A DNA stretch of 64,000 nt from contig NZ_FUYF01000001.1 in the NCBI RefSeq assembly GCF_900167555.1, positions 124,001-188,000 on the forward strand. The letters are read 5' to 3'. Position numbers and translations under genes: made by a program. Below are positions 6,679 through 15,204 of the stretch, piece after piece (the stretch's first letter is position 1; each line of letters starts with the position of its first letter). Origin of the DNA: Gemmiger formicilis (GTDB lineage: Bacteria > Bacillota > Clostridia > Oscillospirales > Ruminococcaceae). The notes below the pieces were generated by a model that saw only the letters and a program-made list of their open reading frames with translations, searched no databases and was not told the origin of the DNA.

Positions 6679-8469
6679 TTAACCGTTATTCTTGCGGGTC
6701 TTGATTTCGTCCACGACCTGGTTGATGAAAGCATCCAGATCCATCGTGGTGGTCTCGCCCTTGCGGTCACGGACGCTGATGTTGTTGGACTCGACCTCTT
6801 TTGCGCCCAGAACCAGCATATAGGGCACGCGGTCAACCTGCTGGGCCTGGCGGATCTTGTAGCCGATCTTCTCGTTGGACTCATCCAGCACAACGCGGAC
6901 ACCGGCGGCCTGCAGCTTGGCGGTGACGTCCTTCGCGTAGTCCAGCGTCTTTTCGCTGACGGGCAGGACCTTGACCTGCGTCGGGGCCAGCCAGGTCGGG
7001 AAACGGCCCTTCGTCTCCTCGATCAGGTAAGCCATGAAGCGGTCCAGAGAGCCAAGGATCGCGCGATGCAGCACGACGGGGGTCTTTTCGCTGCCGTCCT
7101 TGTCCACGTAGGTCAGGTGGAACTTGGCGGGCAGGCAGAAGTCCAGCTGGCAGGTGGACAGCGTGTACTCGGCGCCGACGGCGGGCTTGACGTTGACGTC
7201 CAGCTTCGGGCCGTAGAAGGCAGCCTCGCCGATCTCCTCGGTGAAGTGGATGCCCAGCTCGGTCAGAACCTCGCGCAGGGCGTTCTCGGCATGGTTCCAC
7301 ATGGCGTCGTCGTCATGGTACTTCTTCTTGTCGGCGGGGTCGCGCAGGGACAGCACGCAGCGATAATCCGTGATGTTGAAGTCCTTGTAGACGTCGAAAA
7401 TCAGCGCGCAGACGTTGGCAACTTCGCTCTTGATCTGCTCGGGCGTGCAGAACAGGTGCGCGTCGTTCTGGCAGAAGTGGCGGCCACGCTCGATGCCCTT
7501 CAGTGTGCCGGAGGACTCATAGCGGAAGTCGTGGGCAATCTCGCCGATGCGGATGGGCAGCTGACGATAGCTGTGGGGCTGGTTGGCGTAGATCATCATG
7601 TGGTGGGGGCAGTTCATCGGGCGCAGGACGTAGCTCTCGCCCTCCATCTCCATAGCGGGGAACATGTTCTCGCGGTAGTGGTCCCAGTGGCCGGAGGTCT
7701 TGTACAGGTTCACGGTGCCGATGCAGGGGGTCATGACGTGCAGGTAGCCGCGCTCACGCTCCTTGCCCTTGATGTAATCCTCCAGCTGCTGCCAGACGGT
7801 GTAGCCGTTGGGCAGGAACATCGGCAGGCCGCGGCCGACGAGGTCGTCGGTCATGAACAGGCGCATCTCCTTGCCGATCTTGCGGTGGTCGCGCTCACGG
7901 GCCTCCTGCTGCTGCTTCTCCCAGGCGTCCAGCTCCTCCTGATTGCGGAAAGCCACGCCGTTGATGCGGGTCAGCATCTTGTTCTCTTTGTCGTTCTTCC
8001 AGTAAGCGCCGGACTGCTGGGTGATCTTGAACGCCTTCAGCGCCTTGGTGTAGCACAGGTGGGGTCCGATGCACATATCGACGTACTCGCCCTGCTGGTA
8101 GAAGCTGAACTCGGTCTCGTCGGCCAGGTCGGCGATATGCTCGATCTTGTAGTGCTCCTGACGCTCCTCCATCAGCTTGACAGCCTCGTCACGGGGCAGG
8201 ATGAACGGCTTGATGGGAAGATTCTCCTTGCAGATCTTCTTCATCTCTTTTTCGATGGCGGCCAGGTCCTCGTCGGTCAGCTTGGTGTCGCCGAGGTCGA
8301 CGTCATAGTAGAAGCCGTTCTCGGTGGCAGGGCCGAAGGCAAAGTCCGCCTGCGGGTAGAGGCGCTTGATGGCCTGCGCCATGATATGGGCAGCCGTGTG
8401 GCGCAGAACGTGCAGTTCTTCCTCCTGCGGGCACTCGGCGACGGTACCGTCCTTGTAGATGATCTTCAT
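6679..8469 (-). CDS. thrS: Threonyl-tRNA synthetase, lacking most of the TGS domain
   Basis: Charges tRNA(Thr) with threonine. The ATG at 8469 is preceded by AAAGGAGCG at good spacing, giving 596 aa. The editing domain starts almost at once: its zinc-like HxxxH (HTAAH) is at residues 24-28, whereas E. coli ThrRS has it at 73-77, so the N-terminal TGS domain is reduced to one strand-like segment (MKIIYKDGTV). The class II catalytic core is intact: motif 2 RYESSGTLKGIERGRHF, NCPHHM, and motif 3 LHRAILGSLDRFMAYLIEE, followed by the anticodon-binding domain. Expression is controlled by an upstream T-box. Confidence 0.96.
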   Translation of the reverse strand: MKIIYKDGTVAECPQEEELHVLRHTAAHIMAQAIKRLYPQADFAFGPATENGFYYDVDLGDTKLTDEDLAAIEKEMKKICKENLPIKPFILPRDEAVKLMEERQEHYKIEHIADLADETEFSFYQQGEYVDMCIGPHLCYTKALKAFKITQQSGAYWKNDKENKMLTRINGVAFRNQEELDAWEKQQQEARERDHRKIGKEMRLFMTDDLVGRGLPMFLPNGYTVWQQLEDYIKGKERERGYLHVMTPCIGTVNLYKTSGHWDHYRENMFPAMEMEGESYVLRPMNCPHHMMIYANQPHSYRQLPIRIGEIAHDFRYESSGTLKGIERGRHFCQNDAHLFCTPEQIKSEVANVCALIFDVYKDFNITDYRCVLSLRDPADKKKYHDDDAMWNHAENALREVLTELGIHFTEEIGEAAFYGPKLDVNVKPAVGAEYTLSTCQLDFCLPAKFHLTYVDKDGSEKTPVVLHRAILGSLDRFMAYLIEETKGRFPTWLAPTQVKVLPVSEKTLDYAKDVTAKLQAAGVRVVLDESNEKIGYKIRQAQQVDRVPYMLVLGAKEVESNNISVRDRKGETTTMDLDAFINQVVDEIKTRKNNG

Positions 8470-8504
8470 AATTGTACGCTCCTTTTGCAATTGCACAAAA
8501 ATGC

Positions 8505-8785
8505 AAATAAAAAATGCTCCATCCCTCGCTTACAAAAGGGATGAAGCATATAGCTCCACGGTTCCACCCAAATTGCGCTTATGTCTTATATAAAAGGTAA
8601 GCGCCGCTCGTACCGGCTGTAACGGGCCGTACCCGGCGGAGGTTCGCCCCCGCGCTCGGCAGTGGTAAGGCTGCGGGCCGCTGCAAAACCGCTTGCACCA
8701 CGCGGCGTACCGCGGCGGTTCTCTCTTGTGCAGGACCTCGCATCCCGTTTGTCTGCCTCATGGCTTTGTACAGGATGAAGTTAAG
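8505..8785 (-). promoter_or_regulatory. T-box riboswitch leader of thrS
   Basis: On the minus strand the leader holds several stem-forming segments, then the T-box core TGGGTGGAACCG (8559-8570), and finally a terminator hairpin ATGCTCCATCCCT / AGGGATGAAGCAT (8514-8549, one mismatch) followed by a T-rich run, just ahead of the thrS ribosome-binding site. This is the arrangement of transcription-attenuating T-boxes, in which uncharged tRNA (here by context tRNA-Thr) stabilises the antiterminator. I could not place the specifier codon with certainty. Confidence 0.93.
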
Positions 8786-8788
8786 TTA

Positions 8789-8817
8789 TTTATAGCACAA
8801 GTGCGGCTTTAAGTCAA
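8789..8817 (-). promoter_or_regulatory. Promoter of the T-box/thrS transcript
   Basis: On the minus strand TTGACT (8812-8817), 17-bp spacer, TATAAA (8789-8794), directly upstream of the T-box leader. Confidence 0.8.
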
Positions 8818-8843
8818 GTAGAAAAATTTGGAATATTGAGGTT

Positions 8844-8929
8844 GTAGGGGCCGCACATGTGCGGCCCACAACGTAAAGGCAAGCAGGTGTCTGTCGTAAA
8901 GCTGCGGGCCGGGCATGCCCGGCCCCTAC
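8844..8929. repeat. Family C composite palindromic element (copy 3, complete)
   Basis: GTAGGGGCCGCACATGTGCG then GCCC, about 45-bp linker, GCGGGCC GGGCATGCCC GGCCCCTAC. Left and right palindromes differ in sequence but both are self-complementary, and the outer GTAGGGG / CCCCTAC ends are inverted. Confidence 0.75.
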
Positions 8930-9012
8930 ATTTATACCTCCGCCAGTTTGCACAAAAAACTTTCCACTCCCCTGCTCTGCCCATGTAAAACGCCGAAGTT
9001 ATTAAATATACA

Positions 9013-9041
9013 TTGACTTTACATATTTATGCAGTTATACT
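9013..9041 (+). promoter_or_regulatory. Promoter of the amino-acid ABC transporter operon
   Basis: TTGACT (9013-9018), 17-bp spacer, TATACT (9036-9041), leaving a leader of about 65 nt before the binding-protein gene. Confidence 0.78.
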
Positions 9042-9111
9042 GTATACATCAACCAAGTGAGGGCTTGGGAAGGTACAAACATTTGAGATATATTGAATCG
9101 AGGAGATCATC

Positions 9112-9960
9112 ATGAAAAAAATCACTGCTCTGATGCTCAGCTCCGCTATGATGCTGAGCCTGGCCGCCTGCGGCGGTTCCGCTTCCACCGAGACTGTTTC
9201 CAGCGAGGCTGCTTCTTCCGAGGCTGCATCCTCCGAGGCCGTTTCCACCGAGGAGGCCGCTTCTGCCGACGCTGCCGCGGTGACCACCGTCAACGCCGGC
9301 AAGCTGACGATGTCCACCAATGCCGCCTTCCCCCCGTATGAGATGACCACCGACAACGGTGATTTCGAGGGCATCGACATTGAGGTTGCGGGTGCCATTG
9401 CCAAGAAGCTCGGCCTGGAGCTGCAGGTCGACGACATGGACTTTGACGCCGCCCTGCTGGCCGCCCAGAACGGCAAGAGCGACATGGTCATGGCCGGTGT
9501 CACCGTCACCGACGAGCGCCTGAAGGTCATGGACTTCTCCGACACCTACGCCGAGGGCATCCAGTCCATCATCGTGCCTGAGGGCTCCGACATTGCCACT
9601 GCTGACGACCTGTCCGGCAAGGCCATCGGCACCCAGCGCGGCACCACCGGCTACCTCTACTGCACCGATGACTTCGGTGAGGAAAATGTCATCGCCTATG
9701 ATGACGGTCTGACCGCTGTGCAGGCCCTGAACAACGGCCAGGTCGATGCCGTCGTCATCGACAATGCCCCCGCCCAGGAGTTCGTTGCGGCCAACCCCGG
9801 CCTGAAGATCCTTGACACCGCTTACGCCCAGGAAGATTACGCCATCGGCGTTGCCAAGGGCAACACCCAGCTGCTGGACGCCATCAACGGCGCTCTGGAG
9901 GAGTTGCAGGCTGACGGCACCCTGCAGGCCATCGTGGACAAGTACATCACCGCTGAATAA
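9112..9960 (+). CDS. Polar amino-acid ABC transporter, substrate-binding lipoprotein
   Basis: 282 aa. A lipoprotein signal peptide ends in LAACGG (Cys about residue 20), followed by an unusual linker of repeated S-S-E-A-A units (about residues 25-50), then a type II periplasmic-binding fold: KLTMSTNAAFPPYEM, FEGIDIEVAGAIAKKLGLEL, GVTVTDERLKVMDFSDTY and GTQRGTTGYLY, typical of the GlnH/HisJ group (SBP family 3). GAGGAG precedes the ATG. It is the first gene of a binding protein-permease-ATPase set. The substrate is a polar amino acid; which one cannot be told. Confidence 0.94.
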   Translation: MKKITALMLSSAMMLSLAACGGSASTETVSSEAASSEAASSEAVSTEEAASADAAAVTTVNAGKLTMSTNAAFPPYEMTTDNGDFEGIDIEVAGAIAKKLGLELQVDDMDFDAALLAAQNGKSDMVMAGVTVTDERLKVMDFSDTYAEGIQSIIVPEGSDIATADDLSGKAIGTQRGTTGYLYCTDDFGEENVIAYDDGLTAVQALNNGQVDAVVIDNAPAQEFVAANPGLKILDTAYAQEDYAIGVAKGNTQLLDAINGALEELQADGTLQAIVDKYITAE

Positions 9961-9982
9961 GCGCTTTGCAGCAAGCGGAAAG

Positions 9983-10013
9983 GCACGCCGGTATCCCGGC
10001 GCGCTTTTCTTTT
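9983..10013 (+). terminator. Intra-operon hairpin between binding protein and permease genes
   Basis: GCACGCCGG / CCGGCGCGC with a short loop, followed by TTTTCTTTT. It lies between the binding-protein gene and its permease, so it probably stops part of the transcripts and keeps binding-protein levels higher than permease levels. A TATAAT at 10043-10048 may restart transcription. Confidence 0.65.
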
Positions 10014-10062
10014 ATTTAGTGTGATTTTTCCCGGAAATATGGTATAATACAAATATCGCGCT

Positions 10063-10148
10063 GTAGGGGCCGCATATATGCGGCCCGCAACCTTCCCGCA
10101 GGCAAGAGTTTGCCGGAAAGCCGCGGGCCGGGCAGGCCCGGCCCCTAC
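10063..10148. repeat. Family C composite palindromic element (copy 4, complete)
   Basis: GTAGGGGCCGCATATATGCGGCCC, linker containing TTCCCGCAGGCAAGAG, GCGGGCCGGGCAGGCCCGGCCCCTAC. Lies between two genes of one transporter. Confidence 0.75.
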
Positions 10149-10189
10149 AGGTGTGCTGAATTCAAACAGAAAGAAAGGTTGTGTTGCGG

Positions 10190-10957
10190 ATGGAAGCACA
10201 GTTTGAAGCGCTTTCGGAGCTGGTCAAGAACGGCCAGAAGCTGAACTTCGGGCAGGACTTCTTCGTAAAATTTTACCAGGCATTTCTCTACTCGGACCGC
10301 TGGCAGCAGTACATCAAGGGCGTGGGTACGACCCTGCTGGTCACGGCCATTGCACTGGTGCTGGGCGTTGTGCTGGGTGCCATCGTTGCCATGATCCGCG
10401 TGGGCTATGCCCAGCAGAAGCCCCACCACCGCAACCCGATTCTGGGGATTTTCAACGCAGTGGCGCAGGTGTATGTCACAGTCATCCGCGGCACGCCTAT
10501 GATGGTCCAGCTGCTCATCATGAGCATGGTCATCTTCGCCAGCAGCCGCAACTTCACGATGGTCGGTGCGCTGGCGCTGGGCATCAACTCGGGCGCCTAT
10601 GTGTCGGAGATCATCCGCGGCGGCCTCATGGCCGTCGACCCGGGCCAGATGGAGGCGGGACGCAGCCTCGGACTCAACTACATGACCACGATGTTCGAGA
10701 TCATCATCCCGCAGGCCATTCGCTCCATCCTGCCTGCGCTGGGCAATGAGTTCATCATGCTGCTGAAGGACTCCTCGCTGATCACGGTCATCGGCGGCAA
10801 GGAACTGCTGTATGCCGCGCAGGGCATCATGAACCGTACCTATGAGCCGATGTTCCCGCTGCTCGGCGTGGCCGCGACCTATCTGGTGCTGGTCATGCTG
10901 TTCAGCGCGCTGCTTGCAAAATTTGAGAGGAGGCTGGCGCAAAGTGATAGACGTTAA
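10190..10957 (+). CDS. Polar amino-acid ABC transporter, permease
   Basis: 255 aa from ATG 10190 (AAGAAAGG 11 bp upstream; in-frame GTG 10181 and TTG 10184 are alternatives). Membrane helices surround the conserved EAA loop, seen as [20 protein letters not shown], and the HisM/GlnP-type sequence [12 protein letters not shown] and [13 protein letters not shown]. It forms the inner-membrane channel with the ATPase encoded next, whose start lies inside its end (14-bp overlap). Confidence 0.93.
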   Translation: MEAQFEALSELVKNGQKLNFGQDFFVKFYQAFLYSDRWQQYIKGVGTTLLVTAIALVLGVVLGAIVAMIRVGYAQQKPHHRNPILGIFNAVAQVYVTVIRGTPMMVQLLIMSMVIFASSRNFTMVGALALGINSGAYVSEIIRGGLMAVDPGQMEAGRSLGLNYMTTMFEIIIPQAIRSILPALGNEFIMLLKDSSLITVIGGKELLYAAQGIMNRTYEPMFPLLGVAATYLVLVMLFSALLAKFERRLAQSDRR

Positions 10958-11660
10958 AGGACTGCAGAAGAACTACGGCGGCCTGCAGGTGCTCAAGGGC
11001 GTGGACCTGACCATCAACAAGGGCGACTGCGTTGTGCTGGTCGGCCCCTCGGGCTGCGGAAAATCCACGTTCCTGCGCTGCCTGAACCGTCTGGAGGAGC
11101 CGGACGGCGGCCATGTCATCTTCAACGGCAAGGAAGTCACCGACCACGACATTGACCATGTGCGCCAGAAGATGGGTATGGTGTTCCAGCATTTCAACCT
11201 GTTCCCCCACCTGACGGTGAAGAAGAACATCACGCTGGCCCCCGTGCGTCTGGGCCTGATGAAGCAGCCCGAGGCCGACAAGAAAGCCATGGAGCTGCTG
11301 GAGCGCATCGGTCTGGCCGACAAGGCCGACACCTACCCCAACATGCTGTCCGGCGGGCAGAAGCAGCGCATTGCGATTGTGCGCGCGCTGGCCATGAACC
11401 CCGACGTGCTGCTGTTTGACGAGCCGACCTCCGCCCTTGACCCCGAGATGGTCGGAGAGGTTTTGGAGCTGATGAAGGAGCTGGCCCGCGGCGGCATGAC
11501 GATGGTCTGCGTCACCCACGAGATGGGCTTTGCCCGCGAGGTCGCAAACCGCATCATCTTCATTGATGAGGGCATCGTCAAGGTCGATAAGCCGCCGAAG
11601 GAGTTCTTCGCCAACCCCGAAAATGAGCGCTTGAAGGCATTTTTGTCAAAGGTGCTGTAA
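10944..11660 (+). CDS. Polar amino-acid ABC transporter, ATP-binding protein
   Basis: Starts at GTG 10944, preceded by GAGAGGAGG at 10925-10933, giving 238 aa, the normal length for GlnQ/HisP ATPases. Walker [17 protein letters not shown]-loop [12 protein letters not shown], signature [16 protein letters not shown], Walker [15 protein letters not shown] and the H-switch [10 protein letters not shown] are all intact. Powers the uptake system encoded by the two genes before it. Confidence 0.95.
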   Translation: MIDVKGLQKNYGGLQVLKGVDLTINKGDCVVLVGPSGCGKSTFLRCLNRLEEPDGGHVIFNGKEVTDHDIDHVRQKMGMVFQHFNLFPHLTVKKNITLAPVRLGLMKQPEADKKAMELLERIGLADKADTYPNMLSGGQKQRIAIVRALAMNPDVLLFDEPTSALDPEMVGEVLELMKELARGGMTMVCVTHEMGFAREVANRIIFIDEGIVKVDKPPKEFFANPENERLKAFLSKVL

Positions 11661-11673
11661 ATTTGTATAGAAA

Positions 11674-11711
11674 GCGGTCTGCCGATGGATTTTCGGCAGA
11701 CCGCTTTTTTG
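11674..11711 (+). terminator. Terminator of the amino-acid ABC operon
   Basis: AAGCGGTCTGCCGA / TTCGGCAGACCGCTT stem with a short loop and a run of six T. Confidence 0.85.
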
Positions 11712-11729
11712 CCTGCGGGGACGCCCCCC

Positions 11730-11754
11730 GGGCGGATATGGGATCCGCCCCTAC
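11730..11754. repeat. Family C half element (copy 5)
   Basis: Palindrome GGGCGGATATGGGATCCGCCC followed by CTAC; only the right half of the composite unit. Confidence 0.55.
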
Positions 11755-11803
11755 GCTTTCACCGCGCACGATATTCTGCTGCTATTATATACGCCCCGGC
11801 AAG

Positions 11804-11832
11804 TTGATTCTTTGCGCAAAATGTGGTAAAAT
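11804..11832 (+). promoter_or_regulatory. Promoter of the first polysaccharide operon
   Basis: TTGATT (11804-11809), 17-bp spacer, TAAAAT (11827-11832), about 60 bp before the exporter permease gene. Confidence 0.7.
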
Positions 11833-11893
11833 AGCACTATTACTATGGATAACTATGCAACCACGATTTTACACATAAGGAACAGGTATTTTT

Positions 11894-12772
11894 ATGGCTG
11901 AAAATCTGCAAACCACCCGCCCGGCTGACGAGGGCTGGACTACGGTCATCCGGCCCAAGACCGGCTGGTTCGACATCGACCTGCAGGAGCTCTGGCGCTA
12001 TCGCGACTTAATTATAATGTTCGTCAAGCGCAACTTTACTGTGCTGTACAAGCAGACGATCCTGGGCCCTGCGTGGATCATTCTGAACCCGCTCATCACC
12101 ACCGTGATTTTCAACGTTGTGTTCGGCGGCATGGCCAACATGCCCACCGACGGCGTGCCCGGCTTTTTGTTCTACATGGCCGGCAATACGGTGTGGACCT
12201 TCTTTGCCAACTGCGTCAACAATACAGCCAATACGTTTGTGACAAACTCACAGATTTTTGGCAAGGTGTACTTCCCGCGCCTGACGATGCCGGTCAGCCA
12301 GGTGCTGACAAGCCTCATCAACTTCGGCATTCAGGCGGTCATGTACCTGATCTTCTGGGTGTACTTCTTTGCCACGGGCAGCGGCGTCACCTTTACGCTG
12401 TGGGTGCTGGCTGTGCCGTTCGTCGTGCTGGAGGTCATGCTGCTGGGCCTCGGCGTCGGCATCATCGTGTCGTCCTTAACGACGAAGTACCGCGATCTGG
12501 CGATTGCCGTCGGCTTCGGCGTGCAGCTCTGGATGTACGCCTCCCCCGTCGTCTATCCGCTGTCGATGCTGGACAACTCCCCGCGCCTGCGGGTGCTCGT
12601 TCAGCTCAACCCTATGACGTCGCCGATCGAGATTTTCCGCATGGCTACCTTGGGCACCGGCACGGTCACGACGTTCGGCATCGTGTACAGCCTGATTTTT
12701 ACCGCTGCGGCGCTGGTTTTGGGCGTTGTGCTGTTCAGCCGCATTGAAAAGACCTTCATGGATACCGTGTAA
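11894..12772 (+). CDS. Polysaccharide ABC exporter, permease (Wzm/TagG type)
   Basis: 292 aa ABC-2 type membrane subunit. After a soluble N-terminus there are about six helices with the family hallmarks YRDLIIMFVKRNFTVLYKQT, LGPAWIILNPLITTVIF and, near the C-terminus, MYASPVVYPLSML and LNPMTSPIEIFR. It exports an undecaprenyl-linked glycan with the ATPase encoded 17 bp downstream. First gene of an operon of glycan synthesis genes. Confidence 0.92.
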   Translation: MAENLQTTRPADEGWTTVIRPKTGWFDIDLQELWRYRDLIIMFVKRNFTVLYKQTILGPAWIILNPLITTVIFNVVFGGMANMPTDGVPGFLFYMAGNTVWTFFANCVNNTANTFVTNSQIFGKVYFPRLTMPVSQVLTSLINFGIQAVMYLIFWVYFFATGSGVTFTLWVLAVPFVVLEVMLLGLGVGIIVSSLTTKYRDLAIAVGFGVQLWMYASPVVYPLSMLDNSPRLRVLVQLNPMTSPIEIFRMATLGTGTVTTFGIVYSLIFTAAALVLGVVLFSRIEKTFMDTV

Positions 12773-12789
12773 GAAAGGGGCGCGTAACT

Positions 12790-14067
12790 ATGTCTGCAAA
12801 TGAAAAACGCCCTGTCATCGAGGTCACGGGGCTGAAAAAACAATACAAGCTCGGCCAGATCGGCGGCGGCACGCTGACCCACGACCTGCAAAGCTGGTGG
12901 GCCCGTGTGCGCGGCAAGGAGGACCCGAACACCGTCATCGGCACCGACCAGCGGCTGTTCGGCCAGACGTTTATGGCGTTGAACGGCGTTGACCTGACCG
13001 TCTATCAGGGTGAGGCACTGGGCATCATTGGCCGCAACGGCGCGGGCAAATCCACGCTGCTCAAGCTGCTCTCCCGCATCACCGCCCCCACCGAGGGCGA
13101 AATCAAGATCCGTGGCCGCGTGGCCTCGATGCTCGAGGTCGGCACCGGCTTCAACAACGAGATGACGGGCCGCGAGAACATTTATATGAACGGCGCGATT
13201 CTGGGCATGACCCGCGCCGAGATCGACGCAAAGCTGCCGCAGATCATTGAATTTTCCGAGTGCGGCGACTTCATCGACACACCTGTCAAGCGCTATTCCA
13301 GCGGCATGTTCGTCAAGCTGGCCTTCGCCGTGGCCGCGCATCTCGACAGCGAGATCATGGTCATGGATGAAGTTCTGGCCGTCGGCGATATGAAATTCCA
13401 GCAGAAATGCTTAGGGAAAATGAGCGACGTCGCCAATCAGGACGGGCGCACGGTGCTGTATGTCAGCCATAATATGTCGACCATTCGTCAGCTTTGCACC
13501 CGCTGCGTCGTGCTGGACAAGGGCAGGGTCATCTTTGACGGCGACGTGGAGCAGGCCATCGCGGTCTACATGGACACCACCGACGTCAACGTTGTCCACT
13601 ACGACCTGGCCGACGTCGCCCGCATGACGGGCAGCGCGGGCAAGCGGTTCCGGCTGGAAACGCTGGATTTCGTCGGCAAGGAGTCGAGCGTGTTTGCCGA
13701 TACCGAAAAGATGCGGGTGAAAATCACCTGGCGCGTTTCGGAGCCGTTCGCAGGCATCCACATGAAGATGAACCTCCACGCGCGGGATTCGACGCCCGTC
13801 GGCATCACCCATCCCGTCGACCTCGGCCCCGCCGAGCCGGGCAAAATCTACACCTCTGTGTTTGAATTTGACCCGAGTCTGCTGGGCGAGGGACAGTATT
13901 TCTTCTATCTCGACATTTTTGACGGCGCGCTGGCCCACGCGGTCTGCCTGGACAAGCCCGTGACCGAGTTCGCCTTTGAGGTGACGAACAGCGACCTGAC
14001 GATGCCCGAGTGGGCGTCCGGCTGGGGCCGCATCCACTTCCCGCCCGTCAAGCTCGTGCAGGAGTAA
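12790..14067 (+). CDS. Polysaccharide ABC exporter, ATPase with C-terminal carbohydrate-recognition domain (Wzt type)
   Basis: 425 aa. The ATPase domain (residues 1 to about 250) has Walker A GRNGAGKSTLLKLLSRI, signature YSSGMFVKLAFAVAA and Walker B EIMVMDEVLAVGD. The remaining 165 residues form a beta-rich domain like the Wzt C-terminal domain (EPFAGIHMKMNLHARDSTPV, FEFDPSLLGEGQYFFYLDIFD), which in Wzt proteins reads the capped end of the glycan before export. That suggests a terminally modified polymer, in line with the ulosonic-acid genes downstream. AAAGGGG precedes the start. Confidence 0.92.
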   Translation: MSANEKRPVIEVTGLKKQYKLGQIGGGTLTHDLQSWWARVRGKEDPNTVIGTDQRLFGQTFMALNGVDLTVYQGEALGIIGRNGAGKSTLLKLLSRITAPTEGEIKIRGRVASMLEVGTGFNNEMTGRENIYMNGAILGMTRAEIDAKLPQIIEFSECGDFIDTPVKRYSSGMFVKLAFAVAAHLDSEIMVMDEVLAVGDMKFQQKCLGKMSDVANQDGRTVLYVSHNMSTIRQLCTRCVVLDKGRVIFDGDVEQAIAVYMDTTDVNVVHYDLADVARMTGSAGKRFRLETLDFVGKESSVFADTEKMRVKITWRVSEPFAGIHMKMNLHARDSTPVGITHPVDLGPAEPGKIYTSVFEFDPSLLGEGQYFFYLDIFDGALAHAVCLDKPVTEFAFEVTNSDLTMPEWASGWGRIHFPPVKLVQE

Positions 14068-14070
14068 CGC

Positions 14071-15039
14071 ATGAAACCGAATTTGTACATTTGCCACACC
14101 GCGTATCAGGTCTTGGTCGATCTGCTGCGGGCCGGGCGCTGCGCCGGCAAGCCCCACACGATGGTGCTCTCCGCCTCCGTGCCCGACACCGCCGCGCTGG
14201 CGGCACGTCTGGACGCGACGGGCGTGGTCAAGACTGTCCTTGTGGACGAGACGCGCTGGCCCGGGACCGTGACGGGGCTGTTTGCCCACCGGCGCGCGGC
14301 CCGCGCCTTTGAGAAGCTGTGCGGCTGGAAATTGAACCGTGCAGCGTTTGGAAATGTCTATATCCACAACGATTGGAGTGTGCTGGGCCGCTATTTGCAG
14401 GATTGCCGCGCCGGGTATATTCTGTGCGAGGACACGTTCGGCAGCACGCTCGGCCCTGACCAGCATCTTGTGACCGACCAGCGCACCGCAGCGGATTTTG
14501 CCGCGAAGCAGCGCGGAAAAGGCTACCTGTACTGGGGCGACAGCCCGTGGTGCGTCCGCGTCGAGAGTGAGGATGCCGCGCGGTGTACGCTGTTTTCGGC
14601 GGACCGCATGGCGACGGACAGCAAGGCCAAACTGTTAGAGAGCCTGACCGACGACGAAAAAGCGATGGTGCGCCGCGTATTTTTGACGCAGCCCCTGCCC
14701 GAGAAGGCAGACGGCGCGACGCTTTTGCTGCCCCGCAGCTTTGTGGCCGACGGGCTGATGACCCAAGCGGAGCAGGACGCGATGTTCAAAGCGGTGGCGG
14801 AAAAATACGCCGTTGGGCCGCTCTTTATCAAGACCCACCCGCGGGACACGACGGATTACGCCGCCCTGTTCCCCGATGCAGTCATTTTGGAGCGCACGAT
14901 GCCCAGCGAGGTGCTGAACTTCTGCCTCCCCTTCCATTTCGCCCGTGCCGTCACCGTGCAGAGCTTCGTCCTGCGCGGCTTCACCGCGGCGGGTGAGAAG
15001 ATCCTGCTGACGCTGGAGGAGGCGAGGAAACTGGTCTGA
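14071..15039 (+). CDS. Sialyltransferase-like glycosyltransferase (GT52-like)
   Basis: 322 aa, three bases after the Wzt-type gene. It opens with NLYICHTAYQVLVDLL, as bacterial lipooligosaccharide sialyltransferases (GT52) and related CMP-sugar transferases do. The acidic motif LCEDTFGS and the histidine motif FIKTHPRD match the D/E-D/E-G and HP motifs of the GT-B sialyl/polysialyltransferases. With a CMP-transferase encoded two genes later, a CMP-ulosonic acid donor is the natural inference. The acceptor is unknown and the family assignment is from motifs only. Confidence 0.68.
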   Translation: MKPNLYICHTAYQVLVDLLRAGRCAGKPHTMVLSASVPDTAALAARLDATGVVKTVLVDETRWPGTVTGLFAHRRAARAFEKLCGWKLNRAAFGNVYIHNDWSVLGRYLQDCRAGYILCEDTFGSTLGPDQHLVTDQRTAADFAAKQRGKGYLYWGDSPWCVRVESEDAARCTLFSADRMATDSKAKLLESLTDDEKAMVRRVFLTQPLPEKADGATLLLPRSFVADGLMTQAEQDAMFKAVAEKYAVGPLFIKTHPRDTTDYAALFPDAVILERTMPSEVLNFCLPFHFARAVTVQSFVLRGFTAAGEKILLTLEEARKLV

Positions 15040-15066
15040 TGCGCGGGGAAAACGGCATCCGGCCGG

Positions 15067-15170
15067 GAGGTTCTCTCCCTCCGGCGCTTCGCGCCACCTC
15101 CCTCGCAGAGGGAGGTCCTTTAGCCCCCTCTGCGAGGGGGCTCCGCCCGCAGGCGGTGGGGGAGAGAACC
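15067..15170. repeat. Family B repeat with inverted ends (complete copy)
   Basis: 11-bp perfect terminal inverted repeat GGTTCTCTCCC ... GGGAGAGAACC enclosing two hairpins: CCTCCCTCGCAGAGGGAGG and GCCCCCTCTGCGAGGGGGC. A half copy of the same element is at 31086-31134. It sits directly upstream of the DUF559 gene. Confidence 0.75.
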
Positions 15171-15204
15171 TTCCGCAGCCACAATGTAAAAAGGAAAAGC
15201 CACT

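Noticed and set aside
6559-8544. Long open frame (about 661 codons) antisense to thrS
   Set aside because: Complement of an intact synthetase gene with T-box; repetitive valine/leucine/aspartate composition and no start site.
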